DNA from: Gnetum montanum
Taxonomy: Eukaryota > Streptophyta > Gnetopsida > Gnetales > Gnetaceae
Reading direction: 5' to 3'
NCBI GenBank assembly: GCA_015680685.1
Contig: MNCI01004869.1
Span: 135,781 to 179,600 of the forward strand
DNA length: 43,820 nt
Shown here piece after piece: positions 1-9,939 of this stretch (positions are counted from its first letter, which is position 1; the number at the start of each line of letters is the position of its first letter). The notes beneath the pieces were generated by a model, which saw only the letters and a program-made list of their open reading frames with translations, was not told the DNA's origin and searched no databases. Both the position numbers and the translations under genes were made by a program.

Positions 1-560
1 CCTTTTTATAGGGTCTAAGGTAGTTGGGTAAGTTACAACTTCCAAAAATATCTCAAAAATATCTCACCTAGCTTTTCTCCCAATTAATTGGACTATCCAA
101 TCAGAAAATTACTTGGCCAACAAGCTAGGAGATTACTTGCCCAACAAGCTAGGTAAGTTACAAAATATCTTGGGTGGTTGCAACCATAAAAGAGATAAAA
201 AAGCTACAATGGACAAGTGGTCTCATGTAGTTACAATATCATGGAATATTTAAAACACAATTCCTAAAATATATGGGGATATAAGCTATAGTTACAAACT
301 TACTTCATACATATATATCCAAATATATGTAATGTGATTTTAATGTAAACACTTCAATGTAATGTGACCTTGAACAAGATAATCAATATTGCAAATTTAA
401 ATGGTAGTAAATGATCTATTTCACAACTTGGATGAATTATAGCAGGTCTCTAAGACTTCATACGATGAGCACCTCGTATTGTGAATATATATTAGTTAAT
501 TTTGAGAATGATTTTCGGCAAAGTGGTGAAATGATTATCTTCTTTTCCCTGCAAATCGCG
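1..560. other. AT-rich unassigned DNA
   Basis: No coding region or RNA gene is recognisable here. The stretch is AT-rich with runs of short ATAT/AAAT words. It contains a 24-bp tandem duplication listed separately. It may be old, unrecognisable transposon sequence. Confidence 0.5.
108..155. repeat. 24-bp tandem duplication
   Basis: Two adjacent 24-bp units (108-131 and 132-155) read ATTACTTGGCCAACAAGCTA and ATTACTTGCCCAACAAGCTA over their first 20 bases, differing at one position there. Seen directly; no function inferred. Confidence 0.8.
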
Positions 561-1140
561 TGCTGGAGGTTTCTTTACCGTTCCAGGGCAACGATCTTTC
601 GTTTATCTCTGCCTAGAACCTGCAAGGAATGACACATGTTTGTGTAAAATTTGGAATGTAGCACAGCAAACCGCGGATTCAAACTGCCTCCACGCAAGAA
701 ATCTCTGTAACCGCAATTCGATCGTCGCGCACTAGAGGAGAAGGATTTTTTTTTGTTTTTTTCTTCTTCATGCCAAGAAAAACGTGCCCCAAACTGAGGG
801 TTTGAATTTCGGTTTTGCCCCCAAAATTTAGGGCTTCCTGCGTTTTTGAGGATTTTCATAGAAAAATCGGTGTTGCAGCATTCCATCGTGGCCGTGGAAG
901 AAATCGAAGTCTCTCAGATGAAGGTACTCGAATCTTTCAAATTTCAATGGTGAAACGCTTGCGAGAACGTAGTCAGCAGCTAATATTTGATGCCGCATCA
1001 CTCCAGCATTTGCAGACGATGAGGATGTACTCGCCCGTTGCTGATCTTCCGCCCACGCGCTGTGGGGCAAGGGTTTGGCCTGGCTTGAAGTCTTCTCTTC
1101 TAGCCCGTACATGGGTTCATTGCTGATGCCACTGTAGCTC
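560..1140. other. GC-richer gene-like segment, unassigned
   Basis: This half-kilobase is clearly richer in G+C and CpG than its surroundings. It has 103-104-codon open frames on both strands (plus 815-1126, minus 828-1142), so openness alone does not identify the coding strand. The plus frame includes a segment beginning RERSQQLIFDAASLQHLQ, which looks protein-like but matches no family I recognise. It could be a decayed host exon or 5' UTR, or the 5' region of a non-LTR retrotransposon. The neighbouring gypsy element starts about 500 bp downstream and shows no link to it. A protein-level search would be needed to choose. Confidence 0.3.
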
Positions 1141-1319
1141 AAAATTATTGCTGCATACTGACGAAGAACTGAGGAATGAATCGTAGTTGAGATGGTAAAA
1201 ATTAATATTGCAGAACCTCTTCGTAGAGCAGCATTCTTCTAAATTTGCAAGAAAACATCCCTGCTTAGCTATTTTTTTTGTATCAATAGGAAGATGGCGG
1301 TCCTGGATTTCATCAAGAT

Positions 1320-1631
1320 TGTTGCTGCAAACATGATTGTTCAATCAACCTTTGTACCCTCAACTGAGCAACATCAGATGCTACATTTTCATACTCCTCC
1401 ACCAGAAATCTCTTGTCAAGCCATAGTCTTAAGCAAGCACATCAACTGCCCTCAAATTTAAAACATTAACAAATTCCTCCCTTTGCTGCAGAACTGTGCT
1501 AAAAAAATGATTCATTTAAATTGCTATTATACCAACAGGCATCACAACAATTTTGGCTGAGAAATTCTCTGTTCTGCAAACTACTGTTGATATATTTCCA
1601 TTGATTTCATCAATTACAAAGTCAGTTACTC
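1320..1631 (-). pseudogene. Possible remnant of an unidentified protein-coding gene
   Basis: Read on the minus strand, two stretches look protein-like. The upstream one (about 1630-1516) reads VTDFVIDEINGNISTVVCR and ends in a stop. The downstream one (about 1500-1320) includes KRFLVEEYENVASDVAQLRV, a helical, possibly coiled-coil sequence. It is in a different frame and runs into two stops. A short T-rich stretch ending in CACAG lies between them and could be a splice acceptor. I do not recognise the family. It abuts the truncated left end of gypsy element 1, so it may be host sequence interrupted there. It could also be chance. Confidence 0.22.
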
Positions 1632-2520
1632 TTGAGAAATATATATTATGGTATGGATACCAAACACCATGCATCCCTGCTCCATGAAATGGCCAAAATG
1701 TGCCAACAGAAACAAAGAGAAGCAGACAATGCATGTAACAAGGGTAAGGGTAAAATGGCCATCATTGAAGAGGTTTTGGATTCAGACATGGACAATGACA
1801 GTGGATGTGAGATATGCTAATATGACCATCCTAAGTGATGTTGCCCAGTAATTTCACATCTACAAGAGTCTGGGGTGTATGCACTCAACCCATGATTTAA
1901 TAAATGGCAAGCACCCTGATGGTTACCTTATCCCCATGGTAACCCAAGGCAGTTCCACCAACCTTCAACATATTATCCAAGTGGAACTCCAACACAACCC
2001 GTTGAGCAACATCAATAGTGGAAATACCCATAGTCATGGAGGATGCCACCACCAAGGCAACAATACCCCTGCTAGTAACCAAACCCATATGGCTATTACG
2101 TGCAGCATCTGATCTCTCCTCGTGACTCTATTAGTCACGTTACACCACAACATCACTACCAAGCTCATGAGTATTTTAGAACTCCTTCTCCTAGGGGAGA
2201 TAACCCATAAACATACCATCCTTCGAATCCATCTACAACTCTCACATTGATAGCTCCATTACCACCTGCTCCAACAATGCAAGGGAAACTCCCTACTCAA
2301 CCGTAGCAACGCAATGCCACAAGGGCTGTAAATACTCAACCTACTATTGGTTCTGACAATCGTACGAAGAGAAGACCTTTCTTTAGAACCAACAATCCAA
2401 CCAAGCTCATACATCCACAAGCAGTTGAACCTCTTAATGCCTCTGCATCAAATAAGGCTTTAGAGCTCCCTTGAAACCAAACACCAAGTTCAACGCATAC
2501 AATTATGTTAACACATGTCG
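1632..2520 (+). pseudogene. gag C-terminal remnant (element 1)
   Basis: The gag start, matrix and capsid parts are absent. What remains is the K/R-rich pre-knuckle segment (KGKGKMAIIEEVLDSD) and a zinc-knuckle-like cluster at 1806-1844 with spacing C-x2-C-x3-H-x4-C, two of its codons now being stops. A long Pro/His/Tyr/Gln-rich linker with multiple stops then runs up to the protease. Matching linkers are present in elements 2 and 3 (for example PNPYGYYVQ versus PDPYGYYVQ in element 2). In retrotransposons this part of Gag binds the genomic RNA. Identified by alignment to the other two copies here, not by database search. Confidence 0.7.
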
Positions 2521-3480
2521 TTACTGACTAGATTAAGGTGGGCCACCTTCCCAAGAAATTCTCTAATCCTAGAAGCCCCATAATATATCTCCAAGTTGTT
2601 GGGAATGAACCATGTAAAGCTCTTCTAGACTCAGGTTCTAGAGTCAACCTAATATCACAAGAGATGTACAAATCTTGGAACCTTCCTCCATAAGAAAGAG
2701 CAATATTCGCTTAGAGCTAGCCAACTAGTCCATCACTATTCCCTTGGGACTGGTGGAGGACATCGTTACCACTGTGTATGGGTTGTCGTACCTAGCTAAT
2801 TTCCTAGTGATACAAGTAAAAAATGGTAAAGGAGACTTCCTGATAATAATGGGAAGGGCATGGCTAAGCACTACAAATGCACACCTAGGAATCCGCACTC
2901 TTTCCCTAGAAATATCCAAGAAGAACACTTTTGGAAAGATCAAGAAGAAGAAAGTTCCATGCATCGCATATAGTGATACAGGATGCAATTGCATGTAGAG
3001 ATCATGGGTTGTGCAAAGTTTAGCATTGCCTGCATGCAACCGGTGTGCCCAAGACATTAATATACAAAAGTGCCTATATGCAACAACCACATGACAAGAA
3101 GACACCCAGTGGCTAATGGCTAATCAAGAGAGCAACTCACTAATGTGCATGGAACTAACTGAGGGAATAACTTGTGCTTACATTAAAAGCATAGATATAC
3201 TAGAGCAAGTCCGCTGCCAACTTACAAGTCTTAACCTTCAAAACATCAATTGGGGGAAGTTGGAAATTCTTGAAAAAGTTAAGCAAGAGCCCCTAGATTT
3301 CAAACCATTGCCCACTAGTCTGGAATATATGACCCTCAAAAATGAAAAATCGGTAATCATCAATGCAAGACTTGCTTCCAAACAAAAAGGAAGCCTACTG
3401 AAAGTTATAAACAAGTGGTCAAAAGCCTTTTTCTGGTCAAACCCTAAATTAACTAGAATATATCCTAGGATATGCTAGCA
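2520..3480 (+). pseudogene. Aspartic protease and linker (element 1)
   Basis: A retropepsin-like domain is recognised from LLDSGSRVNLISQEMY, the catalytic D-S-G triad being encoded at 2628-2636. A second characteristic strand, FLIIMGRAWLSTTNAHLGI, comes about 70 codons later. This copy keeps the catalytic Asp, unlike element 2. The protease would cleave the Gag-Pol polyprotein. Stops occur inside the domain and after GCNCM near 2997. The region 3116-3478 is an open linker of 120 codons before RT, containing SLEYMTLKNEKSVIINARLA; similar linkers precede RT in elements 2 and 3. Confidence 0.8.
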
Positions 3481-4235
3481 TACGATTTACACTGACCTCT
3501 CCATGAAGCCTCGAAAACAACCACAGAGGTGATTGAACCCAAAATTGAAGCAAGTAGTAAAAGAAGAAATAGAACATCTTCTTAAGGTTGGGTTCATATA
3601 TCCCATTGCTAATAGCAAATGGGTTAGCCCTCTAGTGATCATGCTGAAAAAGGGAGGCAAATGGAGGATGTGCATAGATTTTAGGCTGCTGAACATGGCA
3701 ACATTTAAGGATCACTTTCTGTTGCCATTCGTTGACCAAGTCTTAGACACCATATCAGGGCATCGCTATTATAGTTTTCTAGATGGCTATAGTGGATACA
3801 AGCAAATACCGGTAGCCCCAAAAGATCAAGCCAAGACAACATTCACGAGTCCTTGGGGAATGTTTGCATATAAGAAAATGTTGTTTGGCTTGTGTAATGC
3901 CCCTGCCACGTTTCAACGCCTAGTTCTAAGCATATTCCAACAGTAGATAGGAAACAGAGTGGAATTCTGTATGGACAACTTCTTCACTTATGGAACAAGT
4001 TTTGATCAAGCCTTGGACCAATTAGAGCAAGTACTAAAAAGATGCATAGAAACCAACATAAGACTCAACTAGCTAGAAAAGCCATTTAATGGTCCAAGAA
4101 GATGTAGTACTTGGACATAAGGTTTCACATTCAGGAATATAGGTAGATCCAAATAATGTTAGGGTCATCCAAGGAATCACCCATCAACTGGAAACTATCA
4201 AAGACATTCAATCATTCCTTGGACACACTAGCTAT
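3480..4235 (+). pseudogene. Reverse transcriptase (element 1), catalytic Asp lost
   Basis: The open part at 3533-3946 encodes fingers and palm: EEIEHLLKVGFIYPIANSKW, then KWRMCIDFRLLN, then YSFLDGYSGYKQIPV (first catalytic Asp kept), then FGLCNAPATFQR. After a stop the catalytic loop reads CMDNFF at 3968-3985, where the family has x-M-D-D-F. GAC at 3977 has become AAC, so the third catalytic Asp is now Asn. Thumb-like text VLKRCIETNIRLN follows, and then frames break up. The enzyme normally copies element RNA into cDNA; this copy could not. Confidence 0.88.
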
Positions 4236-4780
4236 TATAGGAGATTCATTGAGAACTTCTCCAAGATTGCCAAACCGTTGGTAGAGCTAACAAAGAAGGA
4301 CACACCATTTGAATGGACTAGGGAATATGAACGAGCATTCCAAACTCTAAAATAAAAGCTTTTAGATACTCCCATTCTACAAGCTCTTGACTGGTCCAAA
4401 CCATTCCATATAATGACTAATGTGTCCAATTATGCTTTAGGAGCCGTACTTATACAATTAGATGACCAAAAATGTCCTTACTACATCCATTGTGCAAGTA
4501 GGAGTATCACTAGTGCACAACTACAGAAAAAGAATTAATGGCTGTAGTGTTTGCATTGGATAAGTTTAGGCACTATGTGTTTGGTTACAAAGTGTTCATC
4601 CATATGGATCATAGTGTAATCTAGTTCCTCATGAACAAGCCAATGGTTAGCCCTTGTATTATACGATGGTTGGTAATCCTACAGGAGTTCGATCTAATGA
4701 TGATCAATCGAAAGGGCACCGAGAACATAGTTGCAGATCATTTATCTTGGTTGCATTGGGACAACAAAAAGTATGAATAT
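4235..4780 (+). pseudogene. RNase H domain (element 1)
   Basis: RNase H signature pieces appear across shifting frames. KPFHIMTNVSNYALGAVL stands where the family has T-D-A-S, so the first metal-binding Asp is Asn (codon AAT at 4419). Then come TTTEKELMAVVFALDKF (Glu kept), FIHMDHSVI (Asp kept) and VADHLS near 4732. The domain degrades the RNA strand of the RNA:cDNA hybrid. Several stops, for example TAA in the segment before EKEL and TAG after HSVI, make it non-functional. Confidence 0.85.
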
Positions 4781-6130
4781 GTAATGTCTGATCATTTTCT
4801 TGATGAGGCCCTCTTTTCCAGTGTATTGAATAACCAATCCATAGAAACAAATCGGTATAGTAGCATTCTAACCTATCTCCTTACTCAACAAACATCAAAG
4901 GAGTTAGACTTTAGGAAGAAACAACAGTTTCTTCACAGAGCCATGTACTTCATGGAAATAAATGGACAACTTTACAAAGTGTGTCCTAATGGCTTGGTTC
5001 GATGGTGCATACCCGAGGTAGAGCAACTGAGAGTTCTCCAAGATGCTCATGAGGGCCCTTGCGGGGGTCACTATGCGAGGAGACGAATAGCTATTAAAAT
5101 CTTTCTTGTAGGATATTACTGGCCAACATTATTTGAGGATGCCCATCAATTTTTTTGATCTTGTGAGCACTACCAACATGATGGGGAAATGACTGCTAGA
5201 ATGGAGGATCCACAACAATGGATTCAACCTTTAGAACCCTTCAACAGTTGGGGAATAGACTTTATGGGGCCCATTACACCAATGTCCAATGGAAAATCCT
5301 ACATCATAGTTTCCATAGACTATCTAACGAATTAGGTTGAAGTAGCTACTGTTACAAATTGCACATCATCTACAGCTGCACGATTTGTGCAACAACAGAT
5401 CATAAATAGGTTTGGTGTGCCACATGCACTTATCTCAGATAATGGAACACACTTCACAAGTGCAACTTTTCAAAAGTTAATGCAACGCTTAGGGGTTGAA
5501 CATAAATTGACTACACCTTATCACCCCCAAGCTAATGCACAAGCTGAGGTCACTAATAGGGAGATCACTAAAATATTAACAAGGAAAATTAGCAAGTATA
5601 GGTGAGATTGGAGCACTAAAATTAATGATGCTCTTTGGGCATACCGCTCCACTTGGAAACTCCTGATAGGCTACTCTCCCTATGAGTTAGTGTATGAAAA
5701 GCTTCCAATGCTTCTGATTCAAACTAAACTTCGTACACTATCCATGGCTTGTGACCTCCACCTCGACCTTGATCTAGCACAAAAACAAAGGTTGGCAATT
5801 TTAAACGTGCTAGACAAAAATCGATTAGTTTCCCTATCATCAAATGAGTTGCACAAGGCATATAACAAGAAACATCATGACTTGAAAATTTGAAAGGTTA
5901 AGTATCAACCAAGAGATAAGGTTCTCTACTGGAACCCCACACATGTGCCACAACGCATAAAATTTTAAACACTATGGGAAGGACCTTACATTATTCATAT
6001 AACCTTTTCTTTAGGGGCCATGACCATATAAAAACCTAAGAGCCTTGATAAGAGATTACTAGTCAATATGCAACAGATCAAACCCTTCCATGGACTTAGA
6101 ACGGCCAGTGCACATAATACCTCTGAGAAG
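4780..6130 (+). pseudogene. Integrase (element 1)
   Basis: The N-terminal zinc-binding region is recognisable (DAHEGPCGGHYA), but the closing C-x2-C pair reads CEHYQ at 5162-5176, one Cys having become Tyr by a TGC to TAC change. The catalytic core keeps the D-D-35-E triad. Asp is in GIDFMGP (codon 5258), Asp in ISDNGTHF (5438) and Glu in QAEV (5546), with exactly 35 residues between the last two. ALWAYRSTWK and GYSPYELVYEK are typical of Tat/Athila integrases. The C-terminal part contains YQPRDKVLYWNPTHVP and WEGPYIIH. At least seven in-frame stops are present. Integrase inserts the cDNA into the host chromosome. Confidence 0.88.
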
Positions 6131-6172
6131 GGACGACCCTACTCATTATTTCAGATCTCCCCCTTCCAACTC

Positions 6173-6186
6173 AGTCATGGGGGAGA
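6173..6186 (+). promoter_or_regulatory. PPT-like purine motif after pol
   Basis: AGTCATGGGGGAGA sits just after the integrase remnant. The same 11-base core precedes the 3' LTR at 8038. Element 3 has the corresponding AGTCATGGGGAT at 33723. Possibly a second plus-strand primer site; inference only. Confidence 0.4.
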
Positions 6187-7472
6187 TGGCCACCTCTACT
6201 AATTAATTGAGGGCCTTAGTTCTGTTTTAAGTTTTTGTTTTACACATTTTTTTTTACAAATTTCTTTAACTTTTCTTATTTTTGTTTTGCAACATTGTTC
6301 ATACTTTCTCATTTCTTTGTGTGGTTGTTTGTGTTGTTAGGTTCGTCACCTAATAAGTGCCCCTGATGGTGGTATGAACTATATTCTATGGATTGCTAAT
6401 GTTTGGTTTTTACCTTTGAGTTATAATGTTAATACTAAGGTATAGTTCTTTTGATATAATAGGCAATGAGTCCACGTCATCCATGCATTCATAAATCTCT
6501 ATGGTCTCTCTTGGCTTGGAATTGTATGGTCCCTTTCTTCATAATAAAACTATTAACAAATTGGTGATTGGGCATTTCTCAAATTGAGGAAGGACTCAGG
6601 TCTGAAAAGGGCTTGACCTCAAGGGGATTTGATGCATTTGTGTTTGGCATTCTCTTGGGTGCTTGGATGTTTTATTCTTGAGTTTTCCTTATCATTCCAA
6701 CGTTGCTCCATTATCGAGAAGCTGAGCTAATAAAAATAATAAGTCTTTGCATGGTGTGGTTCTCACACAAAAAAACATAGTAAGAATTCAAAGCACACCC
6801 CTTAGACAAAATAATCATCTAGGCTATAAGCACTAGTTATGAAAATAAACAAACATGTTCCCTCTAACTAAGGCCCTTTCTGATCTCCTCAGAATGGTGG
6901 TGACTCTTTGGCGAAAGCATTCTTGTTACCTCAAGTGGATGGATTGGCCAAGTGTATTAATGCGAAGTCACTGGATGTGGATTGTTAGAGGCTAGATTTA
7001 GAATGAGATCTACCAAGTCACATTAACCATAAATACACAAGGGGTTGTACGCCACCTTATTCTTGGGATTCCATTCCATTCTTTTCTTCCCATCATTCTT
7101 TCTTCATTTTCCACCTCATTACCGGTTGTATCAATAGTCTATATTTTGGTTGATGCATTGTTTTCTTTTTGGTAAATTTTTGTGGTTAAGACTTTAACTC
7201 TTGCTTCTGAATGACATTTTCAGAACCTACAGACTCTTTGAATGTGGGTTTGTTAGAGCATAAAGGGCATGAGCCTACTTTGGTGAGGACCCACTAGCAT
7301 TCCTATTTGGTGCATCAGTTAACTTCTTTCCCTTAAACATTTCTGCAATCAACATTTGTTTTGTTCATTTCCACCTCAGACATCCATTTTATTGAATTAT
7401 CGTTATTTCTTTTTCTCCATCTTTCTTATTCCTTATATTTTTCCATTCTATCGCTACCGGAGGATCGCTCTT

Positions 7473-7486
7473 AGTCATGGGGGTCC
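7473..7486 (+). promoter_or_regulatory. PPT-like purine motif in the 3' UTR
   Basis: AGTCATGGGGGTCC lies 565 bp before the LTR-adjacent copy. The minus-strand element at the right end has the same motif at 42703-42715, 593 bp from its own LTR-adjacent copy. The conserved spacing suggests it is a real feature of the family. Confidence 0.45.
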
Positions 7487-8037
7487 TGGTCTAATTTTTT
7501 CAATTTTCTCCTAACCCCTACACCTTGGGTAGTCACCAGTGTTATATCTCTAGAATCTGTATTAGCCATATCACAACTCAGCCAATGAACCTTACATTGA
7601 GGCAAGGTATCAACTGTATTGTAATTTACTTATCCTTGCTCTTATGTGACTATGTTGTGTGTGCAAATGGCAATCATACAACAATGAACTGGATCTAGAG
7701 GAAACACTTAGGATGGATTGGTGCTAGAATAGTTGTGCAAGGAACAAGATTGATGGCATGGTTATGGATGGACAATGAAAGGTGCAATCCTGATGTCGCT
7801 AGCAACACATCTTCTTCTTTTCTCTCTCTGTCTCTCTCTTCTCTCTCAGCTACCAAATAAGGCTGGATGTCAATTATGTATAGTGTTCACTCTTGTAGTA
7901 ATGAACACCAATATTGTCATGTTTTGTAATGATTAATCCATTCACACGTCATCCAATTCACCATTAGTTGTCATTCAAGTTAATAATCTCATACCTTCCT
8001 AATATTTTGTAAGGAACTTGAGGACGAGTTTTCATTT

Positions 8038-8050
8038 AGTCATGGGGGTA
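8038..8050 (+). promoter_or_regulatory. Polypurine tract of element 1
   Basis: AGTCATGGGGGTA directly abuts the TGATGAG start of the LTR, which is where the plus-strand primer site of an LTR retrotransposon lies. Confidence 0.75.
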
Positions 8051-8851
8051 TGATGAGCCGTGATATCACGTATGCAATATCAAATCCACCACGCGATATC
8101 ATGTCCTACCTCATCTTCTATAAATAAGAGGTGGCACCCTTAGTTCCAGATAGTTAGAGTTAGATCCCTTAGCCAAACTCTTGCAGTTTTACCATTCCAG
8201 AGATAGAATAATTTCTATGTGCTCGCAGTAGGAGTCATAGAGTGAACGGATCTTTATTCAAGCAATTTGTACTTGGGCACACATTTATGTATGGCAATAA
8301 AGATGAACTTTATGATAAACCTTGCAACATACAGACTAAGCTAATTAGTATTTAATTATTGTTGAATGTTTAATACTTTCCTAGTTAATTAATATCTCTC
8401 TCAACCTTTGAATCTCTTAGTTAAGTACACTCAGGACGACTGCTTCGAGCATGTGTGTAGTGCTTGGTAACCCAGTAATGATTAGTGTTTGGTAATCCCA
8501 GCAGCGTTGCACTGGTTCAGGATGTGTATGGCAAGTGGGAATGTATACTGGTGTTAGGAACAATTAGAACTTAGTTAATGAATAGTTAATGTAAGTTAGT
8601 CACTTAGTTCTCTTTCCCTTCCCCTTATTAGCATAAGACATCAAAAAGATAAAAGTTATAAAAATCACATACCTTAAGCTTACTTAACCATACAACCATG
8701 ACAATACAAGTAAGTTTGTGAGGACAATGATTGATTAACCCTAAGTGTTCCATTAAGGCACGTAAGCACTTAGTCCTTGGAGTTTAATCAAATCGCACGT
8801 TAAACGCTCGTATTCGTATGGTTGAGTGTACGGGTACCTTGCCACTCATCA
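8051..8851 (+). repeat. 3' LTR of element 1 (801 bp)
   Basis: The LTR begins TGATGAG and ends CTCATCA, a 7-bp terminal inverted repeat with the usual TG...CA ends. A purine tract precedes it. It contains a 12-bp perfect palindrome CGTGATATCACG (8059-8070), further ATATC words, and a TATA box TATAAATA (8119-8126). TTGGTAATCCCAG-like repeats occur around 8490. It is related to the LTRs at 38091-38901 and, on the minus strand, 41052-42109, which share TATAAATAAGAGGTGGCAC or the TATGGTTGAGTG word near the 3' end. It could be the 3' LTR of element 1, or the shared LTR of tandemly arranged elements. Confidence 0.85.
8119..8126 (+). promoter_or_regulatory. LTR TATA box
   Basis: TATAAATA about 70 bp into the LTR, followed by AGAGGTGGCAC. 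The same string occurs on the minus strand at 41991-42009. It is the likely pol II promoter of the element. Confidence 0.65.
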
Positions 8852-9046
8852 AAATGTCTAGGAAATAGATTATTCACAATTGTTCTAACAATTGACCCTT
8901 CTCAAGGACTAGTTGACCAAGCCTTACCTATCTTGAAAATAGTCAAAGATCTTCCTTAAGGACTAGTTAACCAACCTTACCTATCTTAGATAAATTTGAT
9001 CCTAGAAGTAATCTTTATAGTCAAACTATCATTACTGTTCTGAATC
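8852..9046. other. Short AT-rich spacer between inverted LTR ends
   Basis: About 195 bp between CTCATCA of LTR 1 and an inverted TGATGAGTGGCAAG at 9047. It contains a duplicated phrase, AAGGACTAGTTGACCAAGCC and AAGGACTAGTTAACCAACC (about 8914 and 8960). Nothing coding is seen. Confidence 0.5.
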
Positions 9047-9911
9047 ATTGATGAGTGGCAAGTGTTTCCTATGCCTAATTATACAAATCACAAGCATTCA
9101 AGTGCAATATAGTAAAATTTCATGGAATCCTTCTAGCCCTAGATGTCATAGATAACTATGTATTTGGTTGTGGGTCATTATCTTCCAAATCATCACTTTT
9201 GCTAGCTTGGTGGATTATGTTAAGTGAGATTGAGGGAAAAGATATTTATATTTTTATCATTTTTAATTATTAAAATATTAAAATAATAAAGTAAAAATAT
9301 TAATTCCTAACTAACTATGGAATTAATAGAAATCTAAGCTATCCTAAGTAAAGAACATCCATTCCTACCTTCTATACCCATCTTAAACCTATATTAACAT
9401 TGCTAGGCTACTAAGTGTCTACTGTTGTGCATACCAACCATTTATTGCTGCAATTACCAAATGTTAATATATTATGTTCAAAGTAGTCATGCTGATAGAG
9501 TTACAAAATAAATTATTAAAATATTAATTTCTTAAGCACAAGAAATAAAATGCATTTAATAGTAAAGTGATTTGATATAAACTAAGTGTTAATTCAAGTG
9601 CTGCAATGGAAGGAATCAATGTTGATTTTATTGCCATTTATGAAATGTGTTGTGTACAATGTCACTCGAATAAAAATCCATTTGATTACTTCATTCTATG
9701 TTGTAGGCATTCAGAGGGAAATTTAGACAAGTCCTATGAAAGTAAATTGCAAGAGCTTTGCTATGGAAATGACCATATGTATCATAAATGTGGATGATGC
9801 ACATATTTATATAGGCTTAGGATATAATGGCATTGACGTAGATGCACTAGCATATCCAAGGATACATTAAAAAGGTTGCATTAATGTAGCTGACTAAAAG
9901 ACTCTTCATCA
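9047..9911 (-). repeat. Possible old minus-strand LTR
   Basis: TGATGAGTGGCAAG at 9047-9060 is identical to the start of the minus-strand LTR at 41052. The next 40 bases are a diverged match (ATACAAATCAC versus ATACGAATACG). A minus-strand TATA-like TATATAAATATG lies near 9810. A TTCATCA end near 9905 is followed by a CCCTCATGA string (about 9932-9940), similar to the reversed purine tract. The middle is AT-rich and carries no gene I recognise. The left end is convincing; the right boundary is a guess. Confidence 0.4.
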
Positions 9912-9939
9912 ATTATAAAATCAAGATTACCCTCATGAG

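Larger units (their letters stand above)
6130..8037 (+). other. Element 1 post-pol 3' untranslated region
   Basis: A 1.9-kb non-coding stretch between pol and the 3' LTR. It starts with T-rich sequence (6200-6320) and has a CT-rich microsatellite-like tract (7811-7848). It contains copies of AGTCATGGGGG at 6173 and 7473 besides the one at the LTR. From 6392 it is collinear with the reverse complement of 42110-43820, including exact words such as GTTCCCTCTAACTAAGGC and AAGTCTTTGCATGGTGTGGT. The block at 7262-7300 (AGCCTACTTTGG) is also found in element 3 near 34870. No ORF survives here, whereas element 3 carries a post-pol ORF in the corresponding interval. Confidence 0.8.
1632..8851 (+). mobile_element. 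Ty3/gypsy Tat/Athila-type element 1, 5'-truncated and decayed
   Basis: The order gag C-terminus, aspartic protease, RT, RNase H, integrase, 3' UTR and 3' LTR is the Ty3/gypsy order. RT wording such as LLNMATFKDHFLLPF and FGLCNAPATFQR, RNase H wording VADHLS, and integrase wording AEVTNREITKIL are typical of the Tat/Athila group. The 5' LTR, primer binding site and most of gag are missing: homology to elements 2 and 3 begins only near 1632. Every domain carries in-frame stops, many of them TGG to TGA/TAG or CAA to TAA, so the copy is dead. It is the most complete pol in the window. The 3' UTR is shared with the minus-strand copy at the right end. Confidence 0.9.

Noticed and set aside
2725-3105. 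126-codon minus-strand frame opposite the protease region
   Set aside because: It mirrors the plus-strand protease, which has clear family motifs; the minus frame has none.
9606-9797. 63-codon Cys-rich plus-strand frame
   Set aside because: Short, AT-rich, no recognisable domain, and inside the possible minus-strand LTR; likely chance.
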